A stretch of 21,575 nucleotides of DNA, from NCBI GenBank assembly GCA_002504525.1, contig DATD01000032.1, positions 1,652-23,226 on the forward strand, written 5' to 3'. The notes below the pieces were generated by a model. The model had not been told where the DNA came from. It did no database searches and worked only from the letters and a program-made list of their open reading frames with translations. The position numbers were made by a program, and so were the translations under genes. How positions within the stretch are numbered: the stretch's first letter is position 1; each line of letters opens with the position of its first letter. Below are positions 1-7,085 of this stretch, piece by piece. The DNA comes from Methanomassiliicoccus sp. UBA345 (GTDB lineage Archaea > Thermoplasmatota > Thermoplasmata > Methanomassiliicoccales > Methanomassiliicoccaceae).

Positions 1-330
1 CTATCCAAGAGCAGAGGCGTGGTCATCGCCGGCTCCGGCCTCGGCCACGTGTCCTCCGACCTCATCGACCCAATACGGAAGGCGGTCGAGGGCGGAACGG
101 TGGTCGTGATGACCTCCCAGTGCCTGAACGGCAGCGTGAACCTCAACGTCTACGCCACCGGCAGGGACCTCCTCTCCGCCGGGGTCGTACCGGGATACGA
201 CATGCTTCCCGAGACCGCCTACGTCAAGCTGATGTGGGCGCTCGGCCAGAGCGGGAGCGCGGAAGAGGCTGGCAGGCTGATGACCTCGAACCTGAGGGGC
301 GAGATCACCGACAGGAGGATGATGCAATGA
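1..330 (+). CDS. gatD: Glu-tRNA(Gln) amidotransferase subunit D, C-terminal part (partial)
   Basis: GatD is the asparaginase-like subunit of the archaeal GatDE amidotransferase. It releases ammonia from glutamine so that GatE can convert Glu-tRNA(Gln) to Gln-tRNA(Gln) in the cytoplasm. Only the last 109 residues are here; the reading frame is open from base 1 and ends at TGA 328-330. What is visible is the C-terminal asparaginase subdomain, with the family stretches GTVVVMTSQC, NVYATGRDLL, AGVVPGYDMLPETAYVKLMW and a terminal helix. The catalytic Thr/Lys/Asp residues lie upstream, outside the window. The stop codon overlaps the gatE start (ATGA at 327-330), so the two subunits are probably made by coupled translation. 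The internal ATGs in this frame are not starts, because the homology continues to the left edge. The identification is strong because the linked gene is GatE. Confidence 0.93.
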   Translation, partial: LSKSRGVVIAGSGLGHVSSDLIDPIRKAVEGGTVVVMTSQCLNGSVNLNVYATGRDLLSAGVVPGYDMLPETAYVKLMWALGQSGSAEEAGRLMTSNLRGEITDRRMMQ

Positions 331-2183
331 GCCACGACGTGACGGTGGGCATCGAGATCCACCAGCAGCTCGACACTCGGAAGCTGTTCTGCGACTGCCC
401 CTCCTGCCTGGTGGAAGAGGAAGGAGCATCGTTCCAGCGTCGCTTAAGGCCTACCCAGTCGGAACTGGGCGAGATAGACCGCGCTGCGCTGGTCCAGGCG
501 GAGCGGCGGATGCGCTTCCGGTACCAGGCCCCGCCGTCGGCCAGCTGCTTGGTGGAGGCCGACGAGGAGCCGCCCCACCGCGCCAGCCCGGAGGCCGTGG
601 ATGTCGTCCTGACGGTCGCTGCGCTGCTGGGGGCAAGACCGGTGGACGAGATCCACTTCATGCGCAAGCTGGTGATCGACGGCTCCAACACCTCCGGGTT
701 CCAGCGCACCGCCCTGGTGGCCATGGACGGCTTCCTGGAGGTGAACGGCCGCCGGATATCGGTCGACTCGTTCTGCCTGGAGGAGGACGCCGCGCGCAAG
801 GTGGAGACCAACGGCTCCGAGGTGACGTACCGCCTGGACCGCCTCGGCATACCGCTCATCGAGCTCGCCACCGGGCCGGACATGCATTCCCCGGAGGAGG
901 TCAGGGAGGTCGCCCAGCGCATCGGCTCCATCATGCGCGCCACCCGCCGTGTCAAGAGGGGCATCGGGACCATACGAGAGGACGTCAACATCTCGATTCC
1001 AGGCGGGGCCCGGGTCGAGATCAAGGGTGTGCAGGAGCTGCGCATGCTGCCGGTGTACGTGGAGAAGGAGGTGGAGCGGCAGCGCTCGCTCCTCACCATA
1101 CGCGACATGCTTCTCTCAAGGAACGTCGGGCCGGCCGCGGCGGAGACGATCGATCTCACTCCGACGTTCGAGGGCTGCCCGTCCAAGGTCATAGCCGGAG
1201 CGCTGAAGAGCGGAGGCAAGGTGCTGGGTGCGAGGCTCCAAGGCTTCGCCGGCGTGCTTCGGTCCCAGGACGGAAAGCTCCGCCTTGGCGCGGAGATGGC
1301 GCAGCGCGCCCGCCTCAAGGGAGTGAAGGGCATATTCCACTCCGACGAACTGCCGGCCTATGGCATTGACCAGGAGTACGTGGACGCGGCCCGTGACACC
1401 CTGGGGCTGGGCCCGAAGGACGCGTTCGTGCTGTGCGCCGCCCCGGAACCGAAGGCACGCGCTGCCCTGGAGGCCGCCATCGTACGCGCAAACGAGGCGC
1501 TGACGGGCGTTCCCGAAGAGACCAGGGACCCCCATCCGGACGGCTCCTCCACCTATTCGAGGCCGCTGCCGGGCGCCGCCAGGATGTATCCGGAGACTGA
1601 CGTCCCGCCGATCACAGTGCCGGCGGAGCGGATGGGCCGTATCCGCTCCAACCTTCCAGAGCTGCCGGAGGCCCGTACCGAGCGCATCGCCGCCGAGTAC
1701 GGCATCCACGAGCAGCAGGCCAGGCAGCTTGTGAGGGAAGGCTGGGACGATGTCTTCGAAGAGGTCGCATCCGACCGTGAGCTGGCGGCCCTGGCCGCCA
1801 GGACCCTGACGTCCACCCTGGCCGAGCTGGAGCGTGACATCGACATATCGATGCTTGATGAGAACGCGCTCAAGCGCGCGTTCGGCGGCGTATCCAGCGG
1901 CAAGTTCGCCAAGGAAGCGGTCCCTGACGTGCTGAAGAAGATGGCCGAAGGCAAGGACGTGGACGAGGCGGTGAAGGAGCTGGGCCTGTCGGCGATGAGC
2001 GCCGACGAGGCCGCCGGGATCGTGGCCAAAGTGGTGAAGGAGCGCGAGGCGTTCGTGAGGGAGAAGGGCATGGCCGCGGCCGGGCCGCTCATGGGGCCGG
2101 TCATGGCCGAGCTGCGCGGCCGCCTCGACGGCAAGGCGGCCAGCGAGCTGCTCAGGAAGGAGCTGCAGAAGCTTCTGTCCTGA
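327..2183 (+). CDS. gatE: Glu-tRNA(Gln) amidotransferase subunit E
   Basis: GatE binds misacylated Glu-tRNA(Gln), activates the glutamyl group with ATP and amidates it with ammonia from GatD. The 618-residue length fits the family. From the N-terminus it shows a GatB-like cradle opening with VGIEIHQQLDTRKLFCDCPS, the RGIGTIREDVNISI motif near residue 210, the EIKGVQEL motif near 230, an aspartyl-tRNA-synthetase-like (GAD) insertion around 280-400 that separates GatE from bacterial GatB, YPETDVPPI near 421, and a helical YqeY-like tail ending in RKELQKLLS. I place the start at ATG 327, which overlaps the gatD stop and directly precedes the conserved first motif; the same frame stays open upstream but that part is out of frame with GatD and has no homology. 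The gene ends nine bases from the convergent methyltransferase. Confidence 0.97.
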   Translation: MSHDVTVGIEIHQQLDTRKLFCDCPSCLVEEEGASFQRRLRPTQSELGEIDRAALVQAERRMRFRYQAPPSASCLVEADEEPPHRASPEAVDVVLTVAALLGARPVDEIHFMRKLVIDGSNTSGFQRTALVAMDGFLEVNGRRISVDSFCLEEDAARKVETNGSEVTYRLDRLGIPLIELATGPDMHSPEEVREVAQRIGSIMRATRRVKRGIGTIREDVNISIPGGARVEIKGVQELRMLPVYVEKEVERQRSLLTIRDMLLSRNVGPAAAETIDLTPTFEGCPSKVIAGALKSGGKVLGARLQGFAGVLRSQDGKLRLGAEMAQRARLKGVKGIFHSDELPAYGIDQEYVDAARDTLGLGPKDAFVLCAAPEPKARAALEAAIVRANEALTGVPEETRDPHPDGSSTYSRPLPGAARMYPETDVPPITVPAERMGRIRSNLPELPEARTERIAAEYGIHEQQARQLVREGWDDVFEEVASDRELAALAARTLTSTLAELERDIDISMLDENALKRAFGGVSSGKFAKEAVPDVLKKMAEGKDVDEAVKELGLSAMSADEAAGIVAKVVKEREAFVREKGMAAAGPLMGPVMAELRGRLDGKAASELLRKELQKLLS

Positions 2184-2192
2184 ACGCTCGCA

Positions 2193-2774
2193 TCATTCGT
2201 CGCGATCGCGGGGTCGGAGCTCTTCCACCCACAGCTCCTCGAAGAACAGCCGCCGGCGTCCGAGCTCGGTGCGCCGGAACGGCCTCAAAGCCTCGCCCAC
2301 GGCATCAGCGTCCATCTCGGTGGACAGCAGCAGCACGATCCTTCCCCCGGGACGAAGGTGGCCGGGGGCATCGGCCAGGAATCTGGCAGTGACCGTGGCC
2401 CCGTCCGCACCCCCCGCCCAGGACAGCGCCAGCGGACCTTCCTCGGTCCCTGCGCAGTACGGCGGGTTGAACACGATCACGTCGAACCGCTCCGGCACGT
2501 TGCTGAACAGGTCGCTCTCCCTTGCTTCTCCGGGGAGCTTGTTCCGACGCAGGTTCGCCTCTGTACATCGCACCGCCAGCGGATTGAGGTCCGCCGCCAC
2601 CACCGAAGCAGCGCAGGCGGCCAGATGGCACGTTATGAGCCCGGTGCCAGGTCCCATCTCCAGGACGGCCTCGCCGCTGCCGACCTCGATGGCCTCCAGC
2701 AGCAGGAAAGTGTCCTCCGAAGGAGGGTACACCTCCTCGCATTCAGTGATGTCGATCTCTCTGCGATAGCGCAT
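2193..2774 (-). CDS. HemK2/Mtq2-type glutamine methyltransferase (release factor methylation)
   Basis: This is a 193-residue class I SAM-dependent methyltransferase of the archaeal/eukaryotic HemK2 (Mtq2, PrmC-like) type. Known relatives methylate the glutamine of the GGQ motif in release factor aRF1/eRF1. The sequence begins with YPPSEDTFLLLEAI, which is the family substrate-side signature, followed by SAM motif I (VLEMGPGTGLITCHLA), the acidic strand (VVAADLNPLAV) and the diagnostic NPPY active-site motif in VIVFNPPYCAGTEEG. Another in-frame ATG lies at 2789. I prefer 2774 because the TATA-like element at 2803-2809 predicts a transcript start near 2780. The gene is convergent with gatE and divergent from the rhomboid gene. 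Assignment to the family is firm. The release-factor substrate is inferred from family knowledge. Confidence 0.88.
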   Translation of the reverse strand: MRYRREIDITECEEVYPPSEDTFLLLEAIEVGSGEAVLEMGPGTGLITCHLAACAASVVAADLNPLAVRCTEANLRRNKLPGEARESDLFSNVPERFDVIVFNPPYCAGTEEGPLALSWAGGADGATVTARFLADAPGHLRPGGRIVLLLSTEMDADAVGEALRPFRRTELGRRRLFFEELWVEELRPRDRDE

Positions 2775-2802
2775 GCGCGGCAGCCTCATGGCCCCGGCAT
2801 GT

Positions 2803-2809
2803 CTTAAGT
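2803..2809 (-). promoter_or_regulatory. TATA-like element for the HemK2 gene
   Basis: CTTAAG on the minus strand lies about 26 bases before the predicted transcript start at about 2780. This fits a nearly leaderless mRNA starting at ATG 2774. It is assigned by position and composition only. Confidence 0.35.
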
Positions 2810-2832
2810 TCAGGGGTGCGAGCGGCGACGAA

Positions 2833-2844
2833 ATTAACTTTAAG
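2833..2844 (+). promoter_or_regulatory. TATA-like element for the rhomboid gene
   Basis: An AT-rich block (AATTAACTTTAA) sits inside GC-rich intergenic DNA, centred about 27 bases before ATG 2866. That spacing predicts a leaderless transcript. No Shine-Dalgarno sequence is seen before this ATG, which agrees. Confidence 0.5.
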
Positions 2845-2865
2845 CGCCTGGCGATATGCACGGCC

Positions 2866-3771
2866 ATGGAGCTCGCATCCTACGCGGTCATCGCCATCAT
2901 AGCCGTCTCGCTGGTGATCGGCGCCAGGAAGCGCTACGACCTTACGCCGGTGCTGCTCCTCAGCAACCTCCTCATCTTCTTCGTGGAGATCCTGAGCGCG
3001 CCCTTCGCCTCCTTTCCCGTTTCATCGCCGGTGGTGCGGGACCTGGCCTTCCGGCCAGAGGACCTGGCCAACGGGCGGCTGTACACTGTCTTCACATCGA
3101 TGTTCCTGCACGCCGACTTCGTCGCGCACCTGCTGGGCAACATGCTCTTCCTGTTCCTGCTGGGCATTCCGTTGGAGCAGCGCATAGGGAAGGCGCGCTT
3201 CGCTGCGGTGTACTTCGCCGCTGGCATCGCCGGCACCCTGTTCATGGGCCTGGTGCTGTCGGCCGAGCCGCGGACGCTGGTTCTCGGAGCATCGGGCGCG
3301 ATCTCCGGCGTGATGGGCGCCCTCCTGCTGCTGTACCCCCGCGACCGGATACCGATGATCCTCGGCTTCCTGTTCCTGCCGAACGTTCCCGTCTGGCTCG
3401 CCGCGCTCAGCTGGTTCATCCTCTCGGTGCTGCAGTACGCCGGCCTATCGAACAGCGGGGTGGCCTGGGAGGCCCACCTGGTCGGCTTCCTGGTCGGTGC
3501 CATCGTGGCCGGGGCGATCGGACGGAGCGAGGTAGCTCGCCGCGCCGAGGCCTCCAGGCCGATGAACCTCAGCGCGCTCGAACCGTTGGCCACCACGCCG
3601 GCGCTGAAGAACGCTCTCGCCGCCATCCAGGCGGCGGAGCAGCTGGACGTGAGGAAGGCATGGCTGGAGTACTTCGCCGAGCATGCCGAGTGCCCGCAAT
3701 GCGCTGGCAAGATGAAATATCGCAACGGCAGGATAACATGCCCCTGTGGGTACGAGATGGCGGTCCGATGA
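2866..3771 (+). CDS. Rhomboid-family intramembrane serine protease with C-terminal zinc ribbon
   Basis: This 301-residue membrane protein cleaves other membrane proteins inside or near the bilayer, judging by its family. There are about six hydrophobic segments between residues 1 and 220. The rhomboid landmarks are present: FLHADFVAHLLGNMLFLF (His82, His88, Asn92), the catalytic GASGAISG with Ser143 as nucleophile, and EAHLVGFLVGA with His204 as the catalytic base. After the last helix comes a cytoplasmic-looking linker and then a zinc-ribbon-like tail with CPQC at 276-279 and CPCG at 292-295. The start at ATG 2866 follows a TATA element at leaderless spacing. The frame is open further upstream, but that stretch lacks homology and lies before the promoter. 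The stop overlaps the next start (ATGA, 3768-3771), so this gene and the hydrolase form an operon. Confidence 0.92.
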   Translation: MELASYAVIAIIAVSLVIGARKRYDLTPVLLLSNLLIFFVEILSAPFASFPVSSPVVRDLAFRPEDLANGRLYTVFTSMFLHADFVAHLLGNMLFLFLLGIPLEQRIGKARFAAVYFAAGIAGTLFMGLVLSAEPRTLVLGASGAISGVMGALLLLYPRDRIPMILGFLFLPNVPVWLAALSWFILSVLQYAGLSNSGVAWEAHLVGFLVGAIVAGAIGRSEVARRAEASRPMNLSALEPLATTPALKNALAAIQAAEQLDVRKAWLEYFAEHAECPQCAGKMKYRNGRITCPCGYEMAVR

Positions 3772-4346
3772 CCTCGATCGTGCCGGTGGTGCCGGGCCTT
3801 CTGCGCCGCGATGGACAACGCATCGTTGAGGCGCACTCCTCCGCGACGCTCATCCTCACGTCCGACTCTATCATCCTGGTCGACACGTCTAGCCATGAAC
3901 TGCGGGCGGGCTTGCTCGACGGGCTGAAGCGGGCGGGCATCGCGCCATCCCAAGTGGACATCGTCGTGCTCACCCACCTGCATCACGATCACATCGGCAA
4001 CCTGGACCTGTTCCCCTCGGCCAGGAAGCTCGCTCGCGTCGAGGAGTCGCCGGGGAAGAGCATCGAAGCGGTCACGTCGGACCTCGATATCGCCCCGGGG
4101 ATGTCGCTCATGCATACCCCCGGCCATACCAGGGGAAGCATGAGCGTGGTGGCGCGCGCCGACGACGCCGTATACGTCATGGCCGGCGATGCCGTTCCCA
4201 CCCGGTCCAATTACGACAAGTGGCTTCCGCCCGGCATCAACATCGACCCCGGTCTGGCGCTCTCGAGCATGGGGCGCATCCGCCGCGTCGCGGACGTCAT
4301 CGTGCCGGGGCACGGGGAGCCGTTCCCGTCCCGCCGCGAGCGATAG
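3768..4346 (+). CDS. Metallo-beta-lactamase-fold hydrolase
   Basis: This is a compact 192-residue protein of the metallo-beta-lactamase superfamily, resembling the small single-domain MBLAC1 type. It carries the full dinuclear metal site: LTHLHHDHIGN (His70, His72, Asp74, His75), HTPGHTRGS (His120), MAGDAV (Asp141) and VPGHGEP (His182). No signal peptide is seen, so it is probably cytoplasmic. The substrate cannot be read from sequence; thioesters, nucleic acids and small esters are all used by relatives. The ATG overlaps the rhomboid stop, so the two products are likely made together at a similar level. There is no RNA-processing beta-CASP domain, which argues against a CPSF-type nuclease. 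The gene ends in TAG just before an AT-rich promoter. Confidence 0.88.
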   Translation: MTSIVPVVPGLLRRDGQRIVEAHSSATLILTSDSIILVDTSSHELRAGLLDGLKRAGIAPSQVDIVVLTHLHHDHIGNLDLFPSARKLARVEESPGKSIEAVTSDLDIAPGMSLMHTPGHTRGSMSVVARADDAVYVMAGDAVPTRSNYDKWLPPGINIDPGLALSSMGRIRRVADVIVPGHGEPFPSRRER

Positions 4347-4347
4347 T

Positions 4348-4359
4348 TTTATTTTAAAG
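4348..4359 (+). promoter_or_regulatory. TATA-like element for the zinc-finger/pcm operon
   Basis: The AT-rich run TTTTATTTTAAA begins right after the hydrolase stop and lies about 30 bases before ATG 4387. It may also act as the T-rich end of the upstream transcript. Confidence 0.45.
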
Positions 4360-4386
4360 ATAGGTGCATGGATTGCCAGGATTCAA

Positions 4387-4986
4387 ATGACGATACCAAA
4401 CGCCATCTACCTGGATTGCCCCAACTGCGAGGAGCATGCAGTACACGAGGTACTGAAGGGCAAACTGGGCAAGAAACAAGAGGTCATGGAGGCCACCGTG
4501 AAGTGCCAGGAGTGCGGGCACGTGTACGTCACGGTGGTAAGGGAGCCCGAGCAGCTGCGGGTCCCGATCATCGTCTCCGAGCTGGGGGAGTCGAAGAAAC
4601 ACGATATCGAGCTGATGTCCGGCGACATGATCTCGGTGGACGACGAGGTCTTCCTCAATGACAGCCACCTTCTCATCACCGCCGTCGAGTGCGACGGCCG
4701 GAGGGTGCAGCATTGCGCGGTTGAGGACGTCAGCACCCTATGGGCCAAGAGGTTCGACAAGGTCATCGTCAAGATATCCGTCAACAAGCACACCCGCACC
4801 CTGGCCGCCCAGGTGGAGGCCCTTCCGGACGAGGAGTTCTTCGTCGGGGACCTCATGACGGTGGGGCGGGAGAACGTGGTGATCCACAACATCCGGGCCA
4901 AGAACGGCACCGTCCGCAGGGGCGGCGTGCCCGCCCGAGACATCGTGCGGATCTACACCAAGGCGGTCCGCACCACCAATGCGTGA
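4387..4986 (+). CDS. HVO_0476-family zinc-finger protein
   Basis: This 199-residue protein has an N-terminal zinc finger with CPNC at residues 11-14 and CQEC at 40-43, followed by a charged beta-rich domain. The pattern matches the archaeal family named after Haloferax HVO_0476, whose function is unknown. A nucleic-acid or ribosome-related role is plausible for such a finger but is inference. ATG 4387 is chosen because it directly precedes the conserved IPNAIYLDCPNC stretch and sits at leaderless spacing from the AT-rich element. The upstream extension of this frame overlaps the hydrolase gene and is not coding. The stop TGA overlaps a possible GTG start of pcm (GTGA, 4983-4986), so the two genes are co-transcribed and probably translationally coupled. 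Confidence 0.82.
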   Translation: MTIPNAIYLDCPNCEEHAVHEVLKGKLGKKQEVMEATVKCQECGHVYVTVVREPEQLRVPIIVSELGESKKHDIELMSGDMISVDDEVFLNDSHLLITAVECDGRRVQHCAVEDVSTLWAKRFDKVIVKISVNKHTRTLAAQVEALPDEEFFVGDLMTVGRENVVIHNIRAKNGTVRRGGVPARDIVRIYTKAVRTTNA

Positions 4987-4988
4987 AC

Positions 4989-5633
4989 ATGTACGAAGCG
5001 GAGCGAAGCAGGCTGGTCAACGGGCTGAGGGACAACGGCTACGTTACGGACGAAAGAGTGCTGGCGGCCATGGAGAAGGTGCCAAGGCACGAGTTCATTC
5101 CTGCCGAGCTCCGAGACCAGGCGTATGCCGATTCCCCCCTGCCGATCGGCATGGGGCAGACCATCTCCGCGCCGCACATGGTCGGCATCATGATGCAGGC
5201 GCTGGAACTGCGGCCGGGCCACAAGGTCCTGGAGATCGGGGCCGGCTCCGGGTACCACGCCGCCCTGATGGGCGAGATGGTCCGCCCGGGCGGCATGGTG
5301 TACACCGTGGAGAGACTGGAACCGCTCGGAGCGAAGGCTGCGGAAGCGATCGAACGGCTTCACTATGATGACGTCGTGAAGGTGATCGTCGCCGACGGCT
5401 CCTCCGGGCTGGCGGAGCATGCTCCATATGACCGCATCACCGTGGCGGCCGCCGCGCCCGGGGTCCCGAGGCCGCTGGAGGAGCAGCTGGCCGACGGCGG
5501 CCGGATGCTCGTGCCGGTCGGCGGGCAAGGCTATCAGGACCTCATGTTGGTGACGCGCCACGGCGACAAGATGGAGCGCACCGGCCTCGGGGGCGTGGTC
5601 TTCGTCCCGCTCATCGGGGAGCACGGCTACTAG
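4989..5633 (+). CDS. pcm: Protein-L-isoaspartate O-methyltransferase
   Basis: Pcm methylates L-isoaspartyl residues that form in ageing proteins, starting their repair to aspartate, with SAM as donor in the cytoplasm. The 214-residue length is normal. The family signatures are clear: VPRHEFIPAELRDQAY at residues 31-46, PLPIGMGQTISAPHMV at 50-65, the SAM-binding VLEIGAGSGYHAA at 80-92, a TVERLEPL acidic strand, and VPVGGQGYQDLMLV near the C-terminus. ATG 4989 precedes the typical YEAERSRLV opening. GTG 4983 is an alternative that would overlap the upstream stop and add two residues. The gene follows the zinc-finger gene in an operon and ends tail-to-tail with the HAD phosphatase, sharing the bases CTAG at 5630-5633. 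Confidence 0.96.
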   Translation: MYEAERSRLVNGLRDNGYVTDERVLAAMEKVPRHEFIPAELRDQAYADSPLPIGMGQTISAPHMVGIMMQALELRPGHKVLEIGAGSGYHAALMGEMVRPGGMVYTVERLEPLGAKAAEAIERLHYDDVVKVIVADGSSGLAEHAPYDRITVAAAAPGVPRPLEEQLADGGRMLVPVGGQGYQDLMLVTRHGDKMERTGLGGVVFVPLIGEHGY

Positions 5634-6289
5634 AACTGGCGTCTGAGGATGTGGGGCAGCACACCCCGCAGGTCCCTGGCGTTCACCACCACGTCGGCGT
5701 TCTTCTTCACGTGCTCGTCGATGGGGTTGAACGCTATGGACAGCCCTGACAGCGCGAACATGGAGACGTCCACGAAGCTGTTGCCGATGGAGACCGTCCT
5801 CGCATCGTCCACGCCGTACTGCTGCTGGAAGCGGCGCAGGGCCGCGCCCTTGTTGGTAAGATCGACCCTCAGCACGCCCTCGCCGGTCAGCGAGCCCTGC
5901 GGGTCGCACTCCACGCTGTTGGCCATGTAGCCGTCGAAGCCGTTGTCGCGGGCGATGCGCCCGGCGGTCATGTCCAGGCCGCCGCTCACGATGACCACCT
6001 TGGCCCCCGCGGCTTGCAGCGCGTCGACGGTATGCGATATGCCGCTGATGATGGGGACCGGATCGAGGATGGTCTCCAGGTCGGCTCGGCATATGTCGGC
6101 CTTGAGGTCCATCCACTTCCGGATGTCCCGGCGCATGAACTCCCGGTCGTCTATGCGGCCCTGGATGTACGCCAGCAGGGTCTCCTCGTTGTCGATGTTG
6201 AAATGATCGTGCACCCACGTCCACGAGGAGGTGTAGTCGACCAGCACTCCGTCCATGTCGAAGGCGACGAGGCCCCACCGCGATTCCAT
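5630..6289 (-). CDS. HAD-superfamily phosphatase, phosphoserine-phosphatase-like
   Basis: This 219-residue HAD hydrolase has the SerB/HAD-IB arrangement with a helical cap inserted after motif I. Motif I is DMDGVLVDY (Asp11 nucleophile, Asp13 acid/base). Motif II is VIVSGG (Ser102). The motif III lysine is Lys147. Motif IV reads SIGNSFVDVSMF, where the first metal-ligand aspartate of the usual GDG/GDS form is replaced by Asn170 while Asp174 is kept. Phosphoserine is the classic substrate of this subgroup, but the cap and the altered motif IV mean another phosphomonoester is possible, so I give no symbol. ATG 6289 fits a TATA element near 6313 at leaderless spacing. The gene diverges from the TraB gene and converges on pcm with a four-base overlap. 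Confidence 0.82.
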   Translation of the reverse strand: MESRWGLVAFDMDGVLVDYTSSWTWVHDHFNIDNEETLLAYIQGRIDDREFMRRDIRKWMDLKADICRADLETILDPVPIISGISHTVDALQAAGAKVVIVSGGLDMTAGRIARDNGFDGYMANSVECDPQGSLTGEGVLRVDLTNKGAALRRFQQQYGVDDARTVSIGNSFVDVSMFALSGLSIAFNPIDEHVKKNADVVVNARDLRGVLPHILRRQF

Positions 6290-6304
6290 GGCCGTGAATG
6301 AAAA

Positions 6305-6320
6305 CCTTCTTGTTTATGTT
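6305..6320. promoter_or_regulatory. AT-rich element placed to serve two divergent genes
   Basis: TGTTTATGTTTTG is the only AT-rich stretch between the two divergent genes. It lies about 25 bases before ATG 6289 on the minus strand and about 23 before GTG 6337 on the plus strand. Both are leaderless spacings, so a single TATA region may direct both genes. Confidence 0.4.
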
Positions 6321-6336
6321 TTGTCATGGAACCGGC

Positions 6337-7053
6337 GTGATAGTCATCGTGGGGGTCGGGCACGTGTTCGACATATCGGCCCAGGTGCGCAGGCTCATCG
6401 AGGGTGAGCGGCCGGACGTGGTATGCGTGGAGCTTGACCCCCCGCGCTACCAAGCGCTCTCCGAACCGTCGAGGCAGAGGGCCAACGTGCCCCTCCCCTA
6501 CCGCCTGCTGTCGGTGTTCCAGAAGCGCCTGGCCCGCAGCTACGGCGGGGAGGCCGGAGCGGAGATGCTAGCGGCGGTTGACGCGGCCCGGGGCATCGGT
6601 TCGGAGGTGCTGCTGATCGACGCCGACGCTGCCAGGCTGTTCCGCCGGCTGTGGACGGAGATGCCTCCCTCGGAGAAGGTCCGGCTGATGCTGTCCTCGT
6701 TCACTTCATTGTTCCTCAGCCGCCGCACCGTGGAGAAGGAGCTGGGCAACTTCCAGGAAAACGAGGAGTTCTACCTCGAAGAGATGTCCAGGCAGTTCCC
6801 CACCCTGAAGCGCATGCTCATCGACGAGCGCAACGAGATCATGGCCAGGCGCATCGACGAGGCCGCCTCCAGGCTGCCGTCGGTGCTGGCGGTGGTGGGG
6901 GACGGCCACGTGGAAGGCATCGTCCGACTGCTGGCGAGGGACGACGTCCGGGTGGTGCGCCTGAAGGAGCTGATGGGCGAGGCGGTCGAACGCGAGAACG
7001 GCGGGGACAACGCCCAGGCGACTTTCCACTATCAGTATTCGGTCCGCCGGTGA
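6337..7053 (+). CDS. TraB/GumN-related domain protein
   Basis: This 238-residue protein belongs to the TraB family, named from enterococcal pheromone shutdown but widespread in archaea and eukaryotes (TRABD). The family resembles Tiki-type metalloproteases. The N-terminus VIVGVGHVFDISAQV carries the family Gly-x-x-His motif, followed by the conserved PDVVCVELDPPRY. Near the C-terminus VLAVVGDGHVEGI carries the second conserved Gly-x-x-His. The central part is helical and charged, and no transmembrane segment is obvious. I chose GTG 6337, which begins directly at the conserved strand and is placed about 23 bases after the AT-rich element. An in-frame ATG at 6298 would add 13 residues that include that element. 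The cellular role in archaea is unknown. Confidence 0.78.
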   Translation: MIVIVGVGHVFDISAQVRRLIEGERPDVVCVELDPPRYQALSEPSRQRANVPLPYRLLSVFQKRLARSYGGEAGAEMLAAVDAARGIGSEVLLIDADAARLFRRLWTEMPPSEKVRLMLSSFTSLFLSRRTVEKELGNFQENEEFYLEEMSRQFPTLKRMLIDERNEIMARRIDEAASRLPSVLAVVGDGHVEGIVRLLARDDVRVVRLKELMGEAVERENGGDNAQATFHYQYSVRR

Positions 7054-7063
7054 ACATTTTAAT
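7054..7063 (+). promoter_or_regulatory. TATA-like element for thyX
   Basis: ACATTTTAAT lies directly after the TraB stop and about 27 bases before GTG 7086, predicting a leaderless thyX transcript that starts at the GTG. Confidence 0.45.
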
Positions 7064-7085
7064 GCCCCCTCGCGCATGGGGTGGC

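Noticed and set aside
305..1333. 342-codon open frame on the minus strand inside gatE
   Set aside because: It is antisense to a clear GatE, its product is Ser/Arg/Pro-rich without domain pattern, and long antisense frames are expected in GC-rich DNA.
2934..4313. 459-codon open frame antisense to the rhomboid and hydrolase genes
   Set aside because: The product has no recognisable motif and mirrors the codon bias of two well-supported plus-strand genes.
2866..4346. Reading the rhomboid/hydrolase pair as a defence system
   Set aside because: Both are common housekeeping superfamilies, no nuclease or sensor domain is attached, and no other defence gene lies nearby.
4953..6278. 441-codon minus-strand frame across pcm and the phosphatase
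   Set aside because: It covers the real phosphatase in another frame and pcm in antisense; composition is Arg/Gly/His-rich with no domain.
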